A stretch of 44,957 bases of DNA from the NCBI GenBank assembly GCA_002839315.1, contig PGXV01000005.1:377572-422528 (forward strand), given 5' to 3'. A model generated the notes under the pieces. It did not search any database, was not told where the DNA came from, and saw nothing but the letters and a program-made list of their open reading frames with translations. Source of the stretch: Spirochaetae bacterium HGW-Spirochaetae-3. GTDB lineage: Bacteria; Spirochaetota; Spirochaetia; Treponematales; UBA12059. This document shows, one piece after another, positions 9,211-16,552 of this stretch. How positions within the stretch are numbered: the first letter of the stretch is position 1; each line of letters begins with the position of its first letter. The position numbers and the translations under genes were made by a program.

Positions 9211-9663
9211 TTACTTGCCTCTGCTCGACGGCGCTTCCGATGGTTCGGCAGGACGATCCTGCGTCTGCTTTTGGGTTGCGGTCCCTGCGGCCGTCTGCGT
9301 TCGTATCCTGATCTGCTCCTGTATCATGGCTCTGGCCGTTTCCTCGCATTCCTGCGCCGATAGGCCAAGGCTCCTGCGAAGCCGCACTCGTTCGGCGATC
9401 ATCGTCAGCTCGCGCGCCTTAAGGCCATTATCCAAGGCGTCCGACGTGATACGATAGGCGTTCCTTACCTGGACGCCCGCTTGGACCATCGCCCGGAACG
9501 CGTCGCCGGCCGCCGCCGAATCCTCGGCAGTCAGCCTGAGCGTTTCCGTTTGCTGGATAAGCATTGTTATTGCCTCGGTTTCCGTGGTCGGTACGCTCGT
9601 TTCCTGGGCGAAGGCGATACCGCCTGAAGCCAGGATCGCCGCCACCAATATAAGTCTTCTCAT
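9211..9663 (-). CDS. Exported protein, paralogue B of the tandem pair
   Basis: 150-residue exported protein. The signal peptide ends at about residue 19 (GIAFA), followed by the same helical core as its neighbour at 8564-9100 and a shorter polar tail (QKQTQDRPAEPSEAPSSRGK). Start 9663 is chosen over an upstream extension to 9804 because GGAGGGACTACG precedes this ATG and the signal peptide begins there. The two paralogues point the same way and diverge from the ECF sigma factor gene 140 bases away, so they may belong to its regulon. No known domain was recognised. Confidence 0.75.
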   Translation of the reverse strand: MRRLILVAAILASGGIAFAQETSVPTTETEAITMLIQQTETLRLTAEDSAAAGDAFRAMVQAGVQVRNAYRITSDALDNGLKARELTMIAERVRLRRSLGLSAQECEETARAMIQEQIRIRTQTAAGTATQKQTQDRPAEPSEAPSSRGK

Positions 9664-9788
9664 CGTAGTCCCTCCGCGAGCCTCCAACGGGGCCCATGAC
9701 CGTATACCGACTTGCTCGATCCGCGGTTGCACTATTCCGGCGACGCTCGCCCGGCGCGCGGCGAATCGCCTTTCCGCCGTTCGCGTGC

Positions 9789-9794
9789 TATATT
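9789..9794 (+). promoter_or_regulatory. Extended -10 of the ECF sigma gene, likely leaderless
   Basis: TGCTATATT forms an extended -10 (TATATT at 9789-9794) ending 10 bases before ATG 9804. No Shine-Dalgarno sequence is present in the intervening bases. The -35 (TCGCCT, 18 bases away) is weak. Confidence 0.45.
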
Positions 9795-9803
9795 CGACTT
9801 CCA

Positions 9804-10397
9804 ATGAATCAAGACGACGACGCCAGGATAGCCGGGCGTGCGCTCGCGGGTGATGAGGACGCCTTCCGCGCGCTCGTGGACAAGTACTCAGAACGCCTCT
9901 TCAGGTTCTGCCGGGTGCGCCTCGGCGACGATGACGACGCGGAGGACGCGGTCCAGGACGTATTTATACGGGCGTATCGTTCGCTCGCAGCATTCGACGT
10001 ATCGAGGAGCTGGTCATCATGGCTGTTCGCGATAGCCGCGAATCGGGTCAAGTCCCGTTACGCGGCCCGTTCGTCGGCCGCAGGCCTCGTCGAGCGCGCC
10101 GGCGGCGAGTCGCTCGTCTCGGGCGAAGCGACCGCCGCGGGCGATGATCCTGCGGAGCGAGCGGTGGAAACGCTCGCCGCCGAGGCTCTACACGAGGCCG
10201 TCGCCTCCCTGCCCGCTCGATACAGGGCGCCCGTGGAGCTATTCTACTTCGCCGGCCTCGGCGTCGCGGACGTGGCGAAGGCGCTCGGACTGGGTGAAGA
10301 AGCCGTAAAGACGAGGCTGTTCCGCGCTCGCAAGGCGCTATCGAGAATTCTGGACGATACCGGGCAACCATCGGGCCGAGGGAAGGGTAGACACTGA
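9804..10397 (+). CDS. RNA polymerase ECF sigma factor
   Basis: 197-residue alternative sigma factor of the sigma-70 ECF class, directing RNA polymerase to a small regulon. Region 2 is visible as DEDAFRALVDKYSERLFRFC and DAEDAVQDVFIRAYRSL, with SWLFAIAANRVKSRYAAR; region 4 follows as LPARYRAPVELFYFAGLGVADVAKALG and the helix EEAVKTRLFRARKALS. The start at 9804 is preferred over an upstream frame (9696) because MNQDDDARIAGRALAGDEDAF matches the ECF N-terminus. One base separates its stop from a gene for a single-pass membrane protein, the usual arrangement for a sigma/anti-sigma pair. Confidence 0.95.
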   Translation: MNQDDDARIAGRALAGDEDAFRALVDKYSERLFRFCRVRLGDDDDAEDAVQDVFIRAYRSLAAFDVSRSWSSWLFAIAANRVKSRYAARSSAAGLVERAGGESLVSGEATAAGDDPAERAVETLAAEALHEAVASLPARYRAPVELFYFAGLGVADVAKALGLGEEAVKTRLFRARKALSRILDDTGQPSGRGKGRH

Positions 10398-10398
10398 T

Positions 10399-10983
10399 AT
10401 GGAACGATTCGATAGAGACGGACGCGATGGCGCCGAGCGTCGCTCCGCCCGCCGCATGGCCCTCGATTTCCTCGAGTCGCGCGACGCCGACGGCGACGGC
10501 TCGGCGTCCGACGACGCGCCCGCCCCGTTCCTCAGGGACGCGTCGGCGGCCGCGCGGAGCTCCGACGCGATAATGGCCGGGATACGTTCCGCAGGGCCTC
10601 TGACGACGTTCCTGCCGCGGCCGGATCGCCGCGGGCCAGGGCTGGTCGGCCTCGCGGCGGCGGCGGCGTTGCTCATCGCCTTATCGTCCCTCGTCACGTT
10701 CGGCGTAATGCGGTCCGGCGCCACGGTCGAAGTCAGGTTCGTGCTCGTCGCGCCCGACGCCAGGAGCGTCTGGCTGGCCGCTGATTTCAACCAATGGTCC
10801 CCGGACGGCTATGAGATGCATCGTACGTCCGATGGACCGTGGGAGATAACGGTACCGCTTCGCAAGGACAAGTCGTACTCGTACAACTTCATCATAGACG
10901 GCGAGCGCTGGATCGCCGATCCGGGGGCGCCTTCGCGCGTCGACGACGGCTTCGGCGGCGCGAGTTCGTCCCTGTCTCTCTAG
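10399..10983 (+). CDS. Probable anti-sigma factor with external CBM48-like domain
   Basis: 194-residue single-pass membrane protein. The charged N-terminus (1-78) would be cytoplasmic, residues 81-104 form one membrane helix, and residues 110-190 form a glycogen-binding (CBM48/AMPK-type E-set) domain: VRFVLVAPDARSVWLAADFN, then W at the typical position, DGPWEITVPL, YSYNFIIDGERWIADP and DDGFGG. The N-terminus lacks the HxxxCxxC zinc motif of classical ZAS anti-sigma factors, so the anti-sigma call rests on position directly after the ECF gene and on topology. If correct, a carbohydrate or peptidoglycan-like ligand outside the membrane could control the sigma factor; that is inference. Confidence 0.75.
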   Translation: MERFDRDGRDGAERRSARRMALDFLESRDADGDGSASDDAPAPFLRDASAAARSSDAIMAGIRSAGPLTTFLPRPDRRGPGLVGLAAAAALLIALSSLVTFGVMRSGATVEVRFVLVAPDARSVWLAADFNQWSPDGYEMHRTSDGPWEITVPLRKDKSYSYNFIIDGERWIADPGAPSRVDDGFGGASSSLSL

Positions 10984-10993
10984 GAGGCGACCT

Positions 10994-11848
10994 ATGGCAC
11001 GTTTCAAATCGATTCGCTTCCGATCGGTCTTGCTCGCCGCGTCGATCACGCTCGCCGTCGCGTCTCCCGTTTCCGCACAAGGAGGAGGCCAGGGGGGCGG
11101 CTCGTCCGGAGGAGGCAGGCCCGCCTCTTCGGAACCGACCGAGACTGGCGAGCGGGCTCAGCCGCCCGGTTCCCCGTCCGGCGCCGACGGATCGGCGCTC
11201 GGATGGGGAACCGTCCCGTCTTCGGCCGGAGATCCGGAAAACCGATTCTCGGCATGGCTGGATTCCTCTATGGAAGGCTCGAGGCTCGCGAGCGTGCGCG
11301 AACGGCTGCGTACGCTCGCCGGACCGGCCTTGCGCGCCGGGGTGCCGCTAGACGCGTTCGTCTCCAGGGTTCGCGAGGCCGTCGCCAAGGGCGCGCCGCC
11401 CGTCCTGGTAGCCGAGGCGATCGAGTCGGACGCCGCCGCTTGGATATGGCTGGCGGGTATCCTCGCGGATGGAACCTGGCCGCCTGAGAATGCCGCGACG
11501 GACTTGTACCTCGCCGTGGCGACTGCGTTCAGGAACGGGCTCGATACGGGCGCCGTCTCCGGACTCGTTTCCTGGGCTCGGGTCTCCGGTTCTAGGACGG
11601 GGAAGGCGGTCGCCGCCCTCGCGACGGCCTCGGCCATATCGTCCGAATTCGGCGCGAGCGGGGCCGGCGACGTAGCGAGGATAGTCGCCGCATCCAGACT
11701 CAAGATAGGCCGGTATGACGACGTCGCCGCGCTCGCCGCGAGGGCCGCGGCGTCCGGAATCGGCGCCGATCGGTTCGATTCGGCGCTCGCCGCTACCCTC
11801 GGCGCCGGCGGCTCGCTGGCGGACCTGGAGCGCGCTCTCTTCCGTTAG
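10994..11848 (+). CDS. Exported hypothetical protein of the sigma operon
   Basis: 284-residue protein with a signal peptide (cleavage after PVSAQ, about residue 29), a Gly/Ser/Pro-rich linker (about 30-70) and a helical, alanine-rich domain of about 200 residues with repeating units of the type VREAVAKGAPPVLVAEAI and ATAFRNGLDTGAVSGLVSWA. GGAGG lies just before the ATG, and only 10 bases separate it from the preceding gene, so it is in the ECF operon. Its repeated helical units could form a solenoid. I do not recognise a family; a role in the cell envelope is inferred from export and context. Confidence 0.72.
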   Translation: MARFKSIRFRSVLLAASITLAVASPVSAQGGGQGGGSSGGGRPASSEPTETGERAQPPGSPSGADGSALGWGTVPSSAGDPENRFSAWLDSSMEGSRLASVRERLRTLAGPALRAGVPLDAFVSRVREAVAKGAPPVLVAEAIESDAAAWIWLAGILADGTWPPENAATDLYLAVATAFRNGLDTGAVSGLVSWARVSGSRTGKAVAALATASAISSEFGASGAGDVARIVAASRLKIGRYDDVAALAARAAASGIGADRFDSALAATLGAGGSLADLERALFR

Positions 11849-11873
11849 CCGCGGGCGCTCCCGTCGGGCCGGC

Positions 11874-12362
11874 TTAAGAAGCCGAGCCGGATTCTTTCGG
11901 CTTCTTAGGCCGCGTCGGCGTCGAGGCGGGCGCCTCGATCAGGTTGCGCGTTGCCGACGCGGCTATTTCCGGCGTCCCGAAGTGCTCCTGGACCAGTCGC
12001 GCGAGTTCCGCCGCGGCGTTAATGAGCTTGAACAGACGACCGGATATGACCTTCAGTTCGGCCTCGTCTATCGAATCGTCGTCTTCGAGCGACCTCACGA
12101 TCGACATGTTCAGCGCCGCGGTCTCGCTCATCAACTCGGCCATGCGCGTTACCAGCTCCTTGTAGGAGTACTCCATCCGCCGGTCGGCGATAGACGTAAC
12201 CGTCTCGATGATCGACATGATGTTCTTGAGGGAGTGGATCATCATCGGGTTCGGCTTCCGCTCCACCTCGATGCGCCAATTCTCGAAGCGCGTCAGGGTC
12301 TGGTCGAGCATGTGCTTCAGGTCCGCGTTGCTCATCTCCGGAATATCGTGCTTACCCTTCAT
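11874..12362 (-). CDS. Conserved hypothetical helical protein, 162 residues
   Basis: Cytoplasmic, mostly alpha-helical protein without signal peptide or membrane segment. It contains PMMIHSLKNIMSIIETVTSI, in which an H within a helix recalls the phosphoacceptor helix of histidine kinases or HisKA-like dimerisation domains. However, no ATPase domain follows, so this is only a resemblance. The C-terminal 25 residues are Pro/Lys/Ser-rich. Start ATG 12362 lacks a clear ribosome binding site. It is convergent with the sigma operon. The function is unknown. Confidence 0.6.
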   Translation of the reverse strand: MKGKHDIPEMSNADLKHMLDQTLTRFENWRIEVERKPNPMMIHSLKNIMSIIETVTSIADRRMEYSYKELVTRMAELMSETAALNMSIVRSLEDDDSIDEAELKVISGRLFKLINAAAELARLVQEHFGTPEIAASATRNLIEAPASTPTRPKKPKESGSAS

Positions 12363-12385
12363 GAATCAGCCTTGTCGCGGAAGCT

Positions 12386-12498
12386 GAGCACAGAGACTCG
12401 GAGAAGGCGAGGGGGAAAACGGGAAGGCGCTAGACTCGATCTCATTCTCCCCCTCCTTCCTCTTCATATCCGGTCCTTATCCCTGCGTCTCCGTGCTC
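12386..12498. repeat. Imperfect inverted repeat between two minus-strand genes
   Basis: GAGCACAGAGAC (12386-12397) is mirrored by GTCTCCGTGCTC (12487-12498), with one mismatch. Purine-rich GAGGGGGAAAA and pyrimidine-rich TTCTCCCCCTCC tracts lie inside the arms. The whole element of about 113 bases could form a long imperfect hairpin. It looks like a dispersed intergenic repeat or small MITE-like element, but there is no second copy in this window. Confidence 0.4.
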
Positions 12499-12522
12499 GC
12501 GTATCCTACCCGAGCGGTCTTA

Positions 12523-13617
12523 TCAGGCCGGGTTCCTGGACTTGAAGTCTTCCATGAACTGTACGGTCGTCTCGACGTCCTTGAGGCTGACGGCGTTATA
12601 GGCCGACAGCCGGATGCCGCCCATCGAGCGGTAGCCCTTGGTCTGAACGATCCCGGCGGCCTTCGCGTCGGCTACGAACTTGGCGTCGAGCTCGGGGGTG
12701 GGGAGCTTGAAGTCTATGTTCATCCACGAGCGGGAATCGACGTCGGCGGTACCCTTGAAGTATCCCTTGGACGCGTCGACGGCCGTGTACAGGAGCCGCT
12801 GCTTCTGCTCGTTGATCTTGCCCATCGCGGCGAGCCCGCCGTTCTTCCTGAGCCACTTCATCGTCAGGTTGAGGATGTAGATGGAGAAGCAGGGCGGGGT
12901 GTTGTGCATGGAGAATTTCTCCTTGAACACCTTGTACGACAGCATCGTGGGAAGGTCGTCGTGCGCCTTGGCGAGGAAGTCGTCCTTGATCGCTACGACG
13001 GTGACGCCGGACGGTCCGAGGTTCTTCTGCGCGCCGGCGTAGATCATGCTGAATCTACCGAAGTCGACGGGGCGGCTGAAGATATCCGAGGACATATCGC
13101 AGACGAGGGGCTTGCCCTTTACGTCGGGTATGTAGTGCCACTCGGTCCCCTCCACGGTATTGTTGCTCGTATAGTGCACGTACTCGGCGGCGGGGTTGAG
13201 CTTGAGCTCGCCCTGCTTCGGGATGGCGACGAAGCGCTCGCCCTCGAGCTCCATGTTAGCGGGCATGGATATCTTGCCGTAGCGCTTGGCCTCCTTGATC
13301 GCAGCCTTGGACCAGTTGCCGGTCGCGATGTAGTCGGCTTCCTTGCCCGCGCCCAGGTAGTTCATCGGCAGCATGAGGAACTGCGTGCTCGCGCCGCCGG
13401 TGGTAAAGAGCACGTTGTACTCCTTGCCGAGGCCGGCCAGCTCGCGGAACAGGTCCATGGTCTCCATGTGGAGGGCGTCGTACTCCTTGCCGCGATGGGA
13501 TACTTCCATGACGGAACAGCCGGTGCCCTGCCAGTCGAGCATCTCGCTCTGGGCCTGCTCGAGGACTTCTACGGGGATGCCGGCGGGGCCGGCGCTATAA
13601 TTGATGACTCGCTTCAT
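12523..13617 (-). CDS. serC: Phosphoserine aminotransferase
   Basis: PLP enzyme converting 3-phosphohydroxypyruvate and glutamate to phosphoserine and 2-oxoglutarate, the second step of serine synthesis. The 364-residue length is normal. The N-terminus INYSAGPAGIPVEVLEQAQ, the HRGKEYDALH motif and the PLP lysine in AGAQKNLGPSGV (K198) are all present. AGGAGA precedes ATG 13617. It follows serA by 22 bases on the same strand, so the two form a serA-serC operon driven from about 14650. No serB (phosphoserine phosphatase) is seen here. Confidence 0.97.
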   Translation of the reverse strand: MKRVINYSAGPAGIPVEVLEQAQSEMLDWQGTGCSVMEVSHRGKEYDALHMETMDLFRELAGLGKEYNVLFTTGGASTQFLMLPMNYLGAGKEADYIATGNWSKAAIKEAKRYGKISMPANMELEGERFVAIPKQGELKLNPAAEYVHYTSNNTVEGTEWHYIPDVKGKPLVCDMSSDIFSRPVDFGRFSMIYAGAQKNLGPSGVTVVAIKDDFLAKAHDDLPTMLSYKVFKEKFSMHNTPPCFSIYILNLTMKWLRKNGGLAAMGKINEQKQRLLYTAVDASKGYFKGTADVDSRSWMNIDFKLPTPELDAKFVADAKAAGIVQTKGYRSMGGIRLSAYNAVSLKDVETTVQFMEDFKSRNPA

Positions 13618-13639
13618 GATAGGTCTCCTTTTCCTGTTC

Positions 13640-14515
13640 TTATTTCTTGGCCGCGTAGGCCTTGACCCTGTCGACGATGCAGTCGCCGAGCCGCACGAGG
13701 TTCTCGGCCGTGGAGGCGCCGATATGGGGAGTCATCAGCGCGTTGGGGGCCGTCAAGAGCGGCGAACCTTCCGGCGGCTCCTTGTCGTAGACGTCGGTGG
13801 CGAAACCGGCGAGCTGGCCGGACGCGAGGGCCGCCGCGACGTCGGCGACCACGACGACGGGGCCGCGGCAGGTGTTGACGAGGCGGACGCCCTTCTTCAT
13901 CTTGGCGATGGATGCGGCGTTTATCATGCCGCGGGTCTCGTCGGTCAGCGGCGTATGTATCGAAATATAGTCGGATTGGGCGTAGACCTGCTCGAGGCTC
14001 ATCATCTCGGCGGCGTCGCTCTTCTCGACGTACTTGTCGTACGCGACGACGCGCATGCCGAAGGCCTTGGCGCGGACGGCGAGCTCCCTCGCTATACGGC
14101 CGATGCCGATGAGGCCGAGCGTCTTGCCCATGAGCTCGGTCCGCTCGAGTTCCTTCTTGAGCCACTTGCCTTGCTTCATCGATACGTCCGCGGCGACGAT
14201 ATTGGCCGGCATGGCGGCCATCATCGCGAAGGCCAGCTCGGCGACCGCGACGCTGGAGGCCTCGGGGGTGTTGACTACGGTGATGCCCTTGGACTCGGCG
14301 TACGGAACGTCGATGGTATCGACGCCGACGCCGCCGCGGATGACGAACTTGAGCTTGGGGGCCGCGTCGATCATGTCCTTGCCGACCTTGGTCTTTGAGC
14401 GAACGATGACGATCTCGGCCTCGCCAACGCGTCCGATATCCTGGGTGACCTGTCCGAAGGCCTCGAGACGTTTCGGCAGATCGGCCTGGAACGCATCCGC
14501 GAGAAGAATAAGCAT
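13640..14515 (-). CDS. serA: D-3-phosphoglycerate dehydrogenase, short form
   Basis: NAD-dependent oxidation of 3-phosphoglycerate to 3-phosphohydroxypyruvate, the first step of serine synthesis. At 291 residues it has only the catalytic and NAD-binding domains; the C-terminal ACT/ASB regulatory domains of long forms are absent, so serine feedback through an ACT domain is not expected. Visible motifs are IRGGVGVDTIDV (60-70), the Rossmann loop LGLIGIGRIA (133-142), NTCRG with Arg218, and the catalytic His264 in TPHIGAS. AAGGAGGATCCC precedes the ATG. The adjacent serC supports this rather than another 2-hydroxyacid dehydrogenase. Confidence 0.93.
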   Translation of the reverse strand: MLILLADAFQADLPKRLEAFGQVTQDIGRVGEAEIVIVRSKTKVGKDMIDAAPKLKFVIRGGVGVDTIDVPYAESKGITVVNTPEASSVAVAELAFAMMAAMPANIVAADVSMKQGKWLKKELERTELMGKTLGLIGIGRIARELAVRAKAFGMRVVAYDKYVEKSDAAEMMSLEQVYAQSDYISIHTPLTDETRGMINAASIAKMKKGVRLVNTCRGPVVVVADVAAALASGQLAGFATDVYDKEPPEGSPLLTAPNALMTPHIGASTAENLVRLGDCIVDRVKAYAAKK

Positions 14516-14628
14516 GGGATCCTCCTTGTTTTAATCGCCGGTTGCAGAAGGCTCCCCGACGAAGGCCTCGAATCGATGGTCGAGACTACTCCATCATGGG
14601 TTTGCCGTACCTGAAGGGCGATCAGTCA

Positions 14629-14656
14629 ATCTTACCATGGCGGGGGGGCTTGTCAA
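14629..14656 (-). promoter_or_regulatory. Promoter of the serA-serC operon
   Basis: Minus strand: consensus TTGACA (14656-14651), a 16-base spacer that includes a run of C, and TAAGAT (14634-14629). The predicted leader is about 105 bases and contains a tiny ATG ATG GAG TAG frame and a small CTCGA/TCGAG stem. Whether these regulate serA is unknown. Confidence 0.55.
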
Positions 14657-14679
14657 GGTTGGCCGCCGTATATGGATTC

Positions 14680-15177
14680 CTACGACTCTAGCGTAACCCC
14701 GATCGCGTCGGCGATGGCGAGGGCCGACGCTTCGAGCTCGGCCCTGCGCTTGAACGGCACGGAGTCGAGCATGAAGGCCTCGCCGTCCTTGGTCTCGACT
14801 ATCAGCCTGGCTTGCGAGCCGAACGGCATCTTGTCTTCGGGCGGCAGGTCCTTCTGGTCGAGCCGGCCCTTGGCGAAGATGTCCAGGCGTAGCCTGGCGA
14901 CGTCGGACGCCTTGTACGTAGGCCCCTTGGCAGCGAATACCAGGCCTATCCTGCCAGTACAGGAGTCGGAGCCCGGGTCGAAGGTCCAGCGCTCCTGGTA
15001 GAGCGCCGCGAGCGCGGCTATGACGACGATGACGTTGCCCGCGATGCCGAGGCCCCCGGAGAATGCCGCCGCGACGACGAGAGCCAGCGCCGTGGCGCCC
15101 GAGACTATCCTGTACCAGACGGGTATGCCGTACACGAGGACGTTCCCGGATCGATGGAGCGATAGATGAATCTGCAT
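14680..15177 (-). CDS. Small PH-like membrane protein (paralogue 1)
   Basis: 165-residue protein with two adjacent hydrophobic segments (about 25-42 and 45-60), then a C-terminal domain that begins with ERWTFDPGSDSCTGRIGLVF and resembles bacterial PH-like or YcxB-like membrane-associated folds. It is paralogous to the gene at 33029-33541: both share the (E/D)RW.FD motif after the hydrophobic pair, and both end in an Arg-Glu-Ala-Ile helix. Start 15177 is chosen because the hydrophobic region follows directly; a much longer open frame upstream is antisense to the M23 and rpsU genes and is not real. The function is unknown. Confidence 0.7.
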   Translation of the reverse strand: MQIHLSLHRSGNVLVYGIPVWYRIVSGATALALVVAAAFSGGLGIAGNVIVVIAALAALYQERWTFDPGSDSCTGRIGLVFAAKGPTYKASDVARLRLDIFAKGRLDQKDLPPEDKMPFGSQARLIVETKDGEAFMLDSVPFKRRAELEASALAIADAIGVTLES

Positions 15178-15249
15178 GCCGCGACTATAGCGCCTGGGTC
15201 CCGCCCCCGGCAAGTGCGCGCTCCCGATCGTCGCGACTCCCGGGTCGGC

Positions 15250-15279
15250 TTGCCCGGCTCGCTCGCGACGGAGTAGACT
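15250..15279 (+). promoter_or_regulatory. Putative leaderless promoter of the M23 peptidase gene
   Basis: TTGCCC (15250-15255), an 18-base spacer and TAGACT (15274-15279), then 6 bases and the ATG at 15286. No Shine-Dalgarno sequence fits between the predicted transcription start and the ATG. Confidence 0.5.
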
Positions 15280-15285
15280 GGCGGC

Positions 15286-16269
15286 ATGAAGGCGCTCCCG
15301 CATATGTTCCTTATCATCGCGCTCGGCGCCGTCCCGGCTTTCTCCGAGTCTCCCGTCCTGCTGCCTCCATCCGGGCTTCGACGCGGCGAGCCCGCGTTCG
15401 CGGCGCTCGCGTTGACGGAACCCGGCGGGAGAGCCCGCGACTATACGCTGTCGATCCGCTATGCCGACGGATCGGACGGGCCCCGCTCGATAGGATTCTC
15501 CGCCCCTGCCGCCGGCCGCGACGTGAGGTCGGAGGGGCCGTCCGCCGCGTCGACCTATCCCCGGGTCGTCCTTTTCCTGGCGGCGGCGCCTATAACCGCG
15601 CCGCTCGGCGAGGCCTCGATGGTAGTATTCGGACCCGGCGGCGAGGCCGTCGCCGGCGCGCGGCTCATAGTCGCGGACCGCGTCTTCGAGCGCCAGGACC
15701 TGCCGCTCGACCAGGCGCTGACGAGCCTGCGCGTCGATCCCGATCCGCTGAAGACGGAGCAGGCCCTGCGTTACCAGGCCGTGCTCGCGTCGGCGGACCC
15801 GTCGGCGGCCTTCCTGGATTCCGGTTTCGTGAAGCCGGTCGCGAGCGAGAGGCGGACTTCGCTGTTCGGGCTCAGGCGGCGCTATCTCTACGTCGACGGC
15901 GGCGTGGACGTGACGACGCACAACGGCATCGATTACGGCAGTCCGACCGGTACGCCCGTCGTCGCCGCGGGCGCCGGCCGGGTCGTCATGGCCGAGGCGA
16001 GGATCGTTACCGGGAATACCGTCGTCATCGAGCACCTGCCCGGCGCCTATACGATCTACATGCACCTTGATACGATGGCCGCGAGGGTCGGAACCGTCTT
16101 GGCGCGCGGCGATCCCGTCGGTACCGTCGGGATGACCGGCCTCGCGACCGGTCCCCACCTGCATTGGGAATTCCGCGTTATGGGCACGGCCTGCGACCCC
16201 GAGGTCCTCGTCGGCCTTGACAAAATGCCCGATATCCATAGAATAGTCAGCGCTATCGAGGGGGGGTGA
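15286..16269 (+). CDS. M23 family metallopeptidase (LytM-type)
   Basis: Exported zinc peptidase of 327 residues that would cleave peptide cross-links in peptidoglycan or act as an amidase activator. It has a signal peptide (about residues 1-20), a beta-rich N-terminal region (20-180) and a C-terminal LytM domain with complete zinc ligands: HNGID (H212, D216) and GPHLHWE (H291 and H293), plus YMHL (H260). Because all catalytic residues are present it should be active, unlike degenerate EnvC or NlpD types. Its TGA stop lies inside the Shine-Dalgarno region of rpsU, so the two genes are probably co-transcribed and coupled. Confidence 0.92.
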   Translation: MKALPHMFLIIALGAVPAFSESPVLLPPSGLRRGEPAFAALALTEPGGRARDYTLSIRYADGSDGPRSIGFSAPAAGRDVRSEGPSAASTYPRVVLFLAAAPITAPLGEASMVVFGPGGEAVAGARLIVADRVFERQDLPLDQALTSLRVDPDPLKTEQALRYQAVLASADPSAAFLDSGFVKPVASERRTSLFGLRRRYLYVDGGVDVTTHNGIDYGSPTGTPVVAAGAGRVVMAEARIVTGNTVVIEHLPGAYTIYMHLDTMAARVGTVLARGDPVGTVGMTGLATGPHLHWEFRVMGTACDPEVLVGLDKMPDIHRIVSAIEGG

Positions 16270-16275
16270 TTTTTT

Positions 16276-16485
16276 ATCAGCCAGATTATAGTCGACGACA
16301 ACGAGCCGCTCGAGAAGGCCATCAAGCGTTTCAAGCGCATGGTCGAGAAAGAGGGCATCATCCGCGAGTGGAAGAAGCGCGAATTCTTCGAGAAGCCTTC
16401 GACCGTCCGTAACCGCAAGGAGAAGGCCATGAAGCGCAAGCTCCTTCGCAAGGCTCGTAAACCCCGCGAGGGCAAGTCCTACTAA
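16276..16485 (+). CDS. rpsU: 30S ribosomal protein S21 with an ATC start codon
   Basis: Small basic ribosomal protein of the 30S platform, 69 residues. The frame reads [20 protein letters not shown], then [19 protein letters not shown] and a Lys/Arg-rich tail, a full-length S21. The frame has an in-phase TGA at 16267-16269 followed only by TTT TTT ATC before the conserved Ser-Gln, so there is no ATG, GTG or TTG. GGGGGGTGA pairs well with the 16S anti-Shine-Dalgarno (one G-U) and ends 6 bases before ATC 16276, which marks ATC as the start. The next in-frame ATG is codon 22, inside the conserved fold. A sequencing error of ATG to ATC is the main alternative. Confidence 0.93.
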   Translation: MSQIIVDDNEPLEKAIKRFKRMVEKEGIIREWKKREFFEKPSTVRNRKEKAMKRKLLRKARKPREGKSY

Positions 16486-16501
16486 GCTTGAACCCGCATC
16501 T

Positions 16502-16530
16502 TCCAAGCCCCGGTAACCCCGGGGCTTTTT
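16502..16530 (+). terminator. Rho-independent terminator after rpsU
   Basis: AGCCCCGG-TAAC-CCCGGGGCT stem-loop followed by TTTTT. It also faces the end of the convergent antiporter operon. Confidence 0.88.
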
Positions 16531-16552
16531 GAATTCTCCCTTGTCGACGCCG

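Noticed and set aside
11876-11906. 10-base perfect stem AAGAAGCCGA/TCGGCTTCTT as a terminator
   Set aside because: It lies within the last codons of a gene and is not followed by a T run in either direction; terminator function is uncertain, so not listed.
11874-12362. Histidine-kinase dimerisation domain
   Set aside because: One helix resembles a HisKA helix but there is no N/G-box ATPase region, and the match is too short to name.
15178-16506. N-terminal 443 codons of a 608-residue minus-strand frame
   Set aside because: This stretch is antisense to the M23 peptidase and rpsU; only the last 165 codons (14680-15177) look like a real protein.
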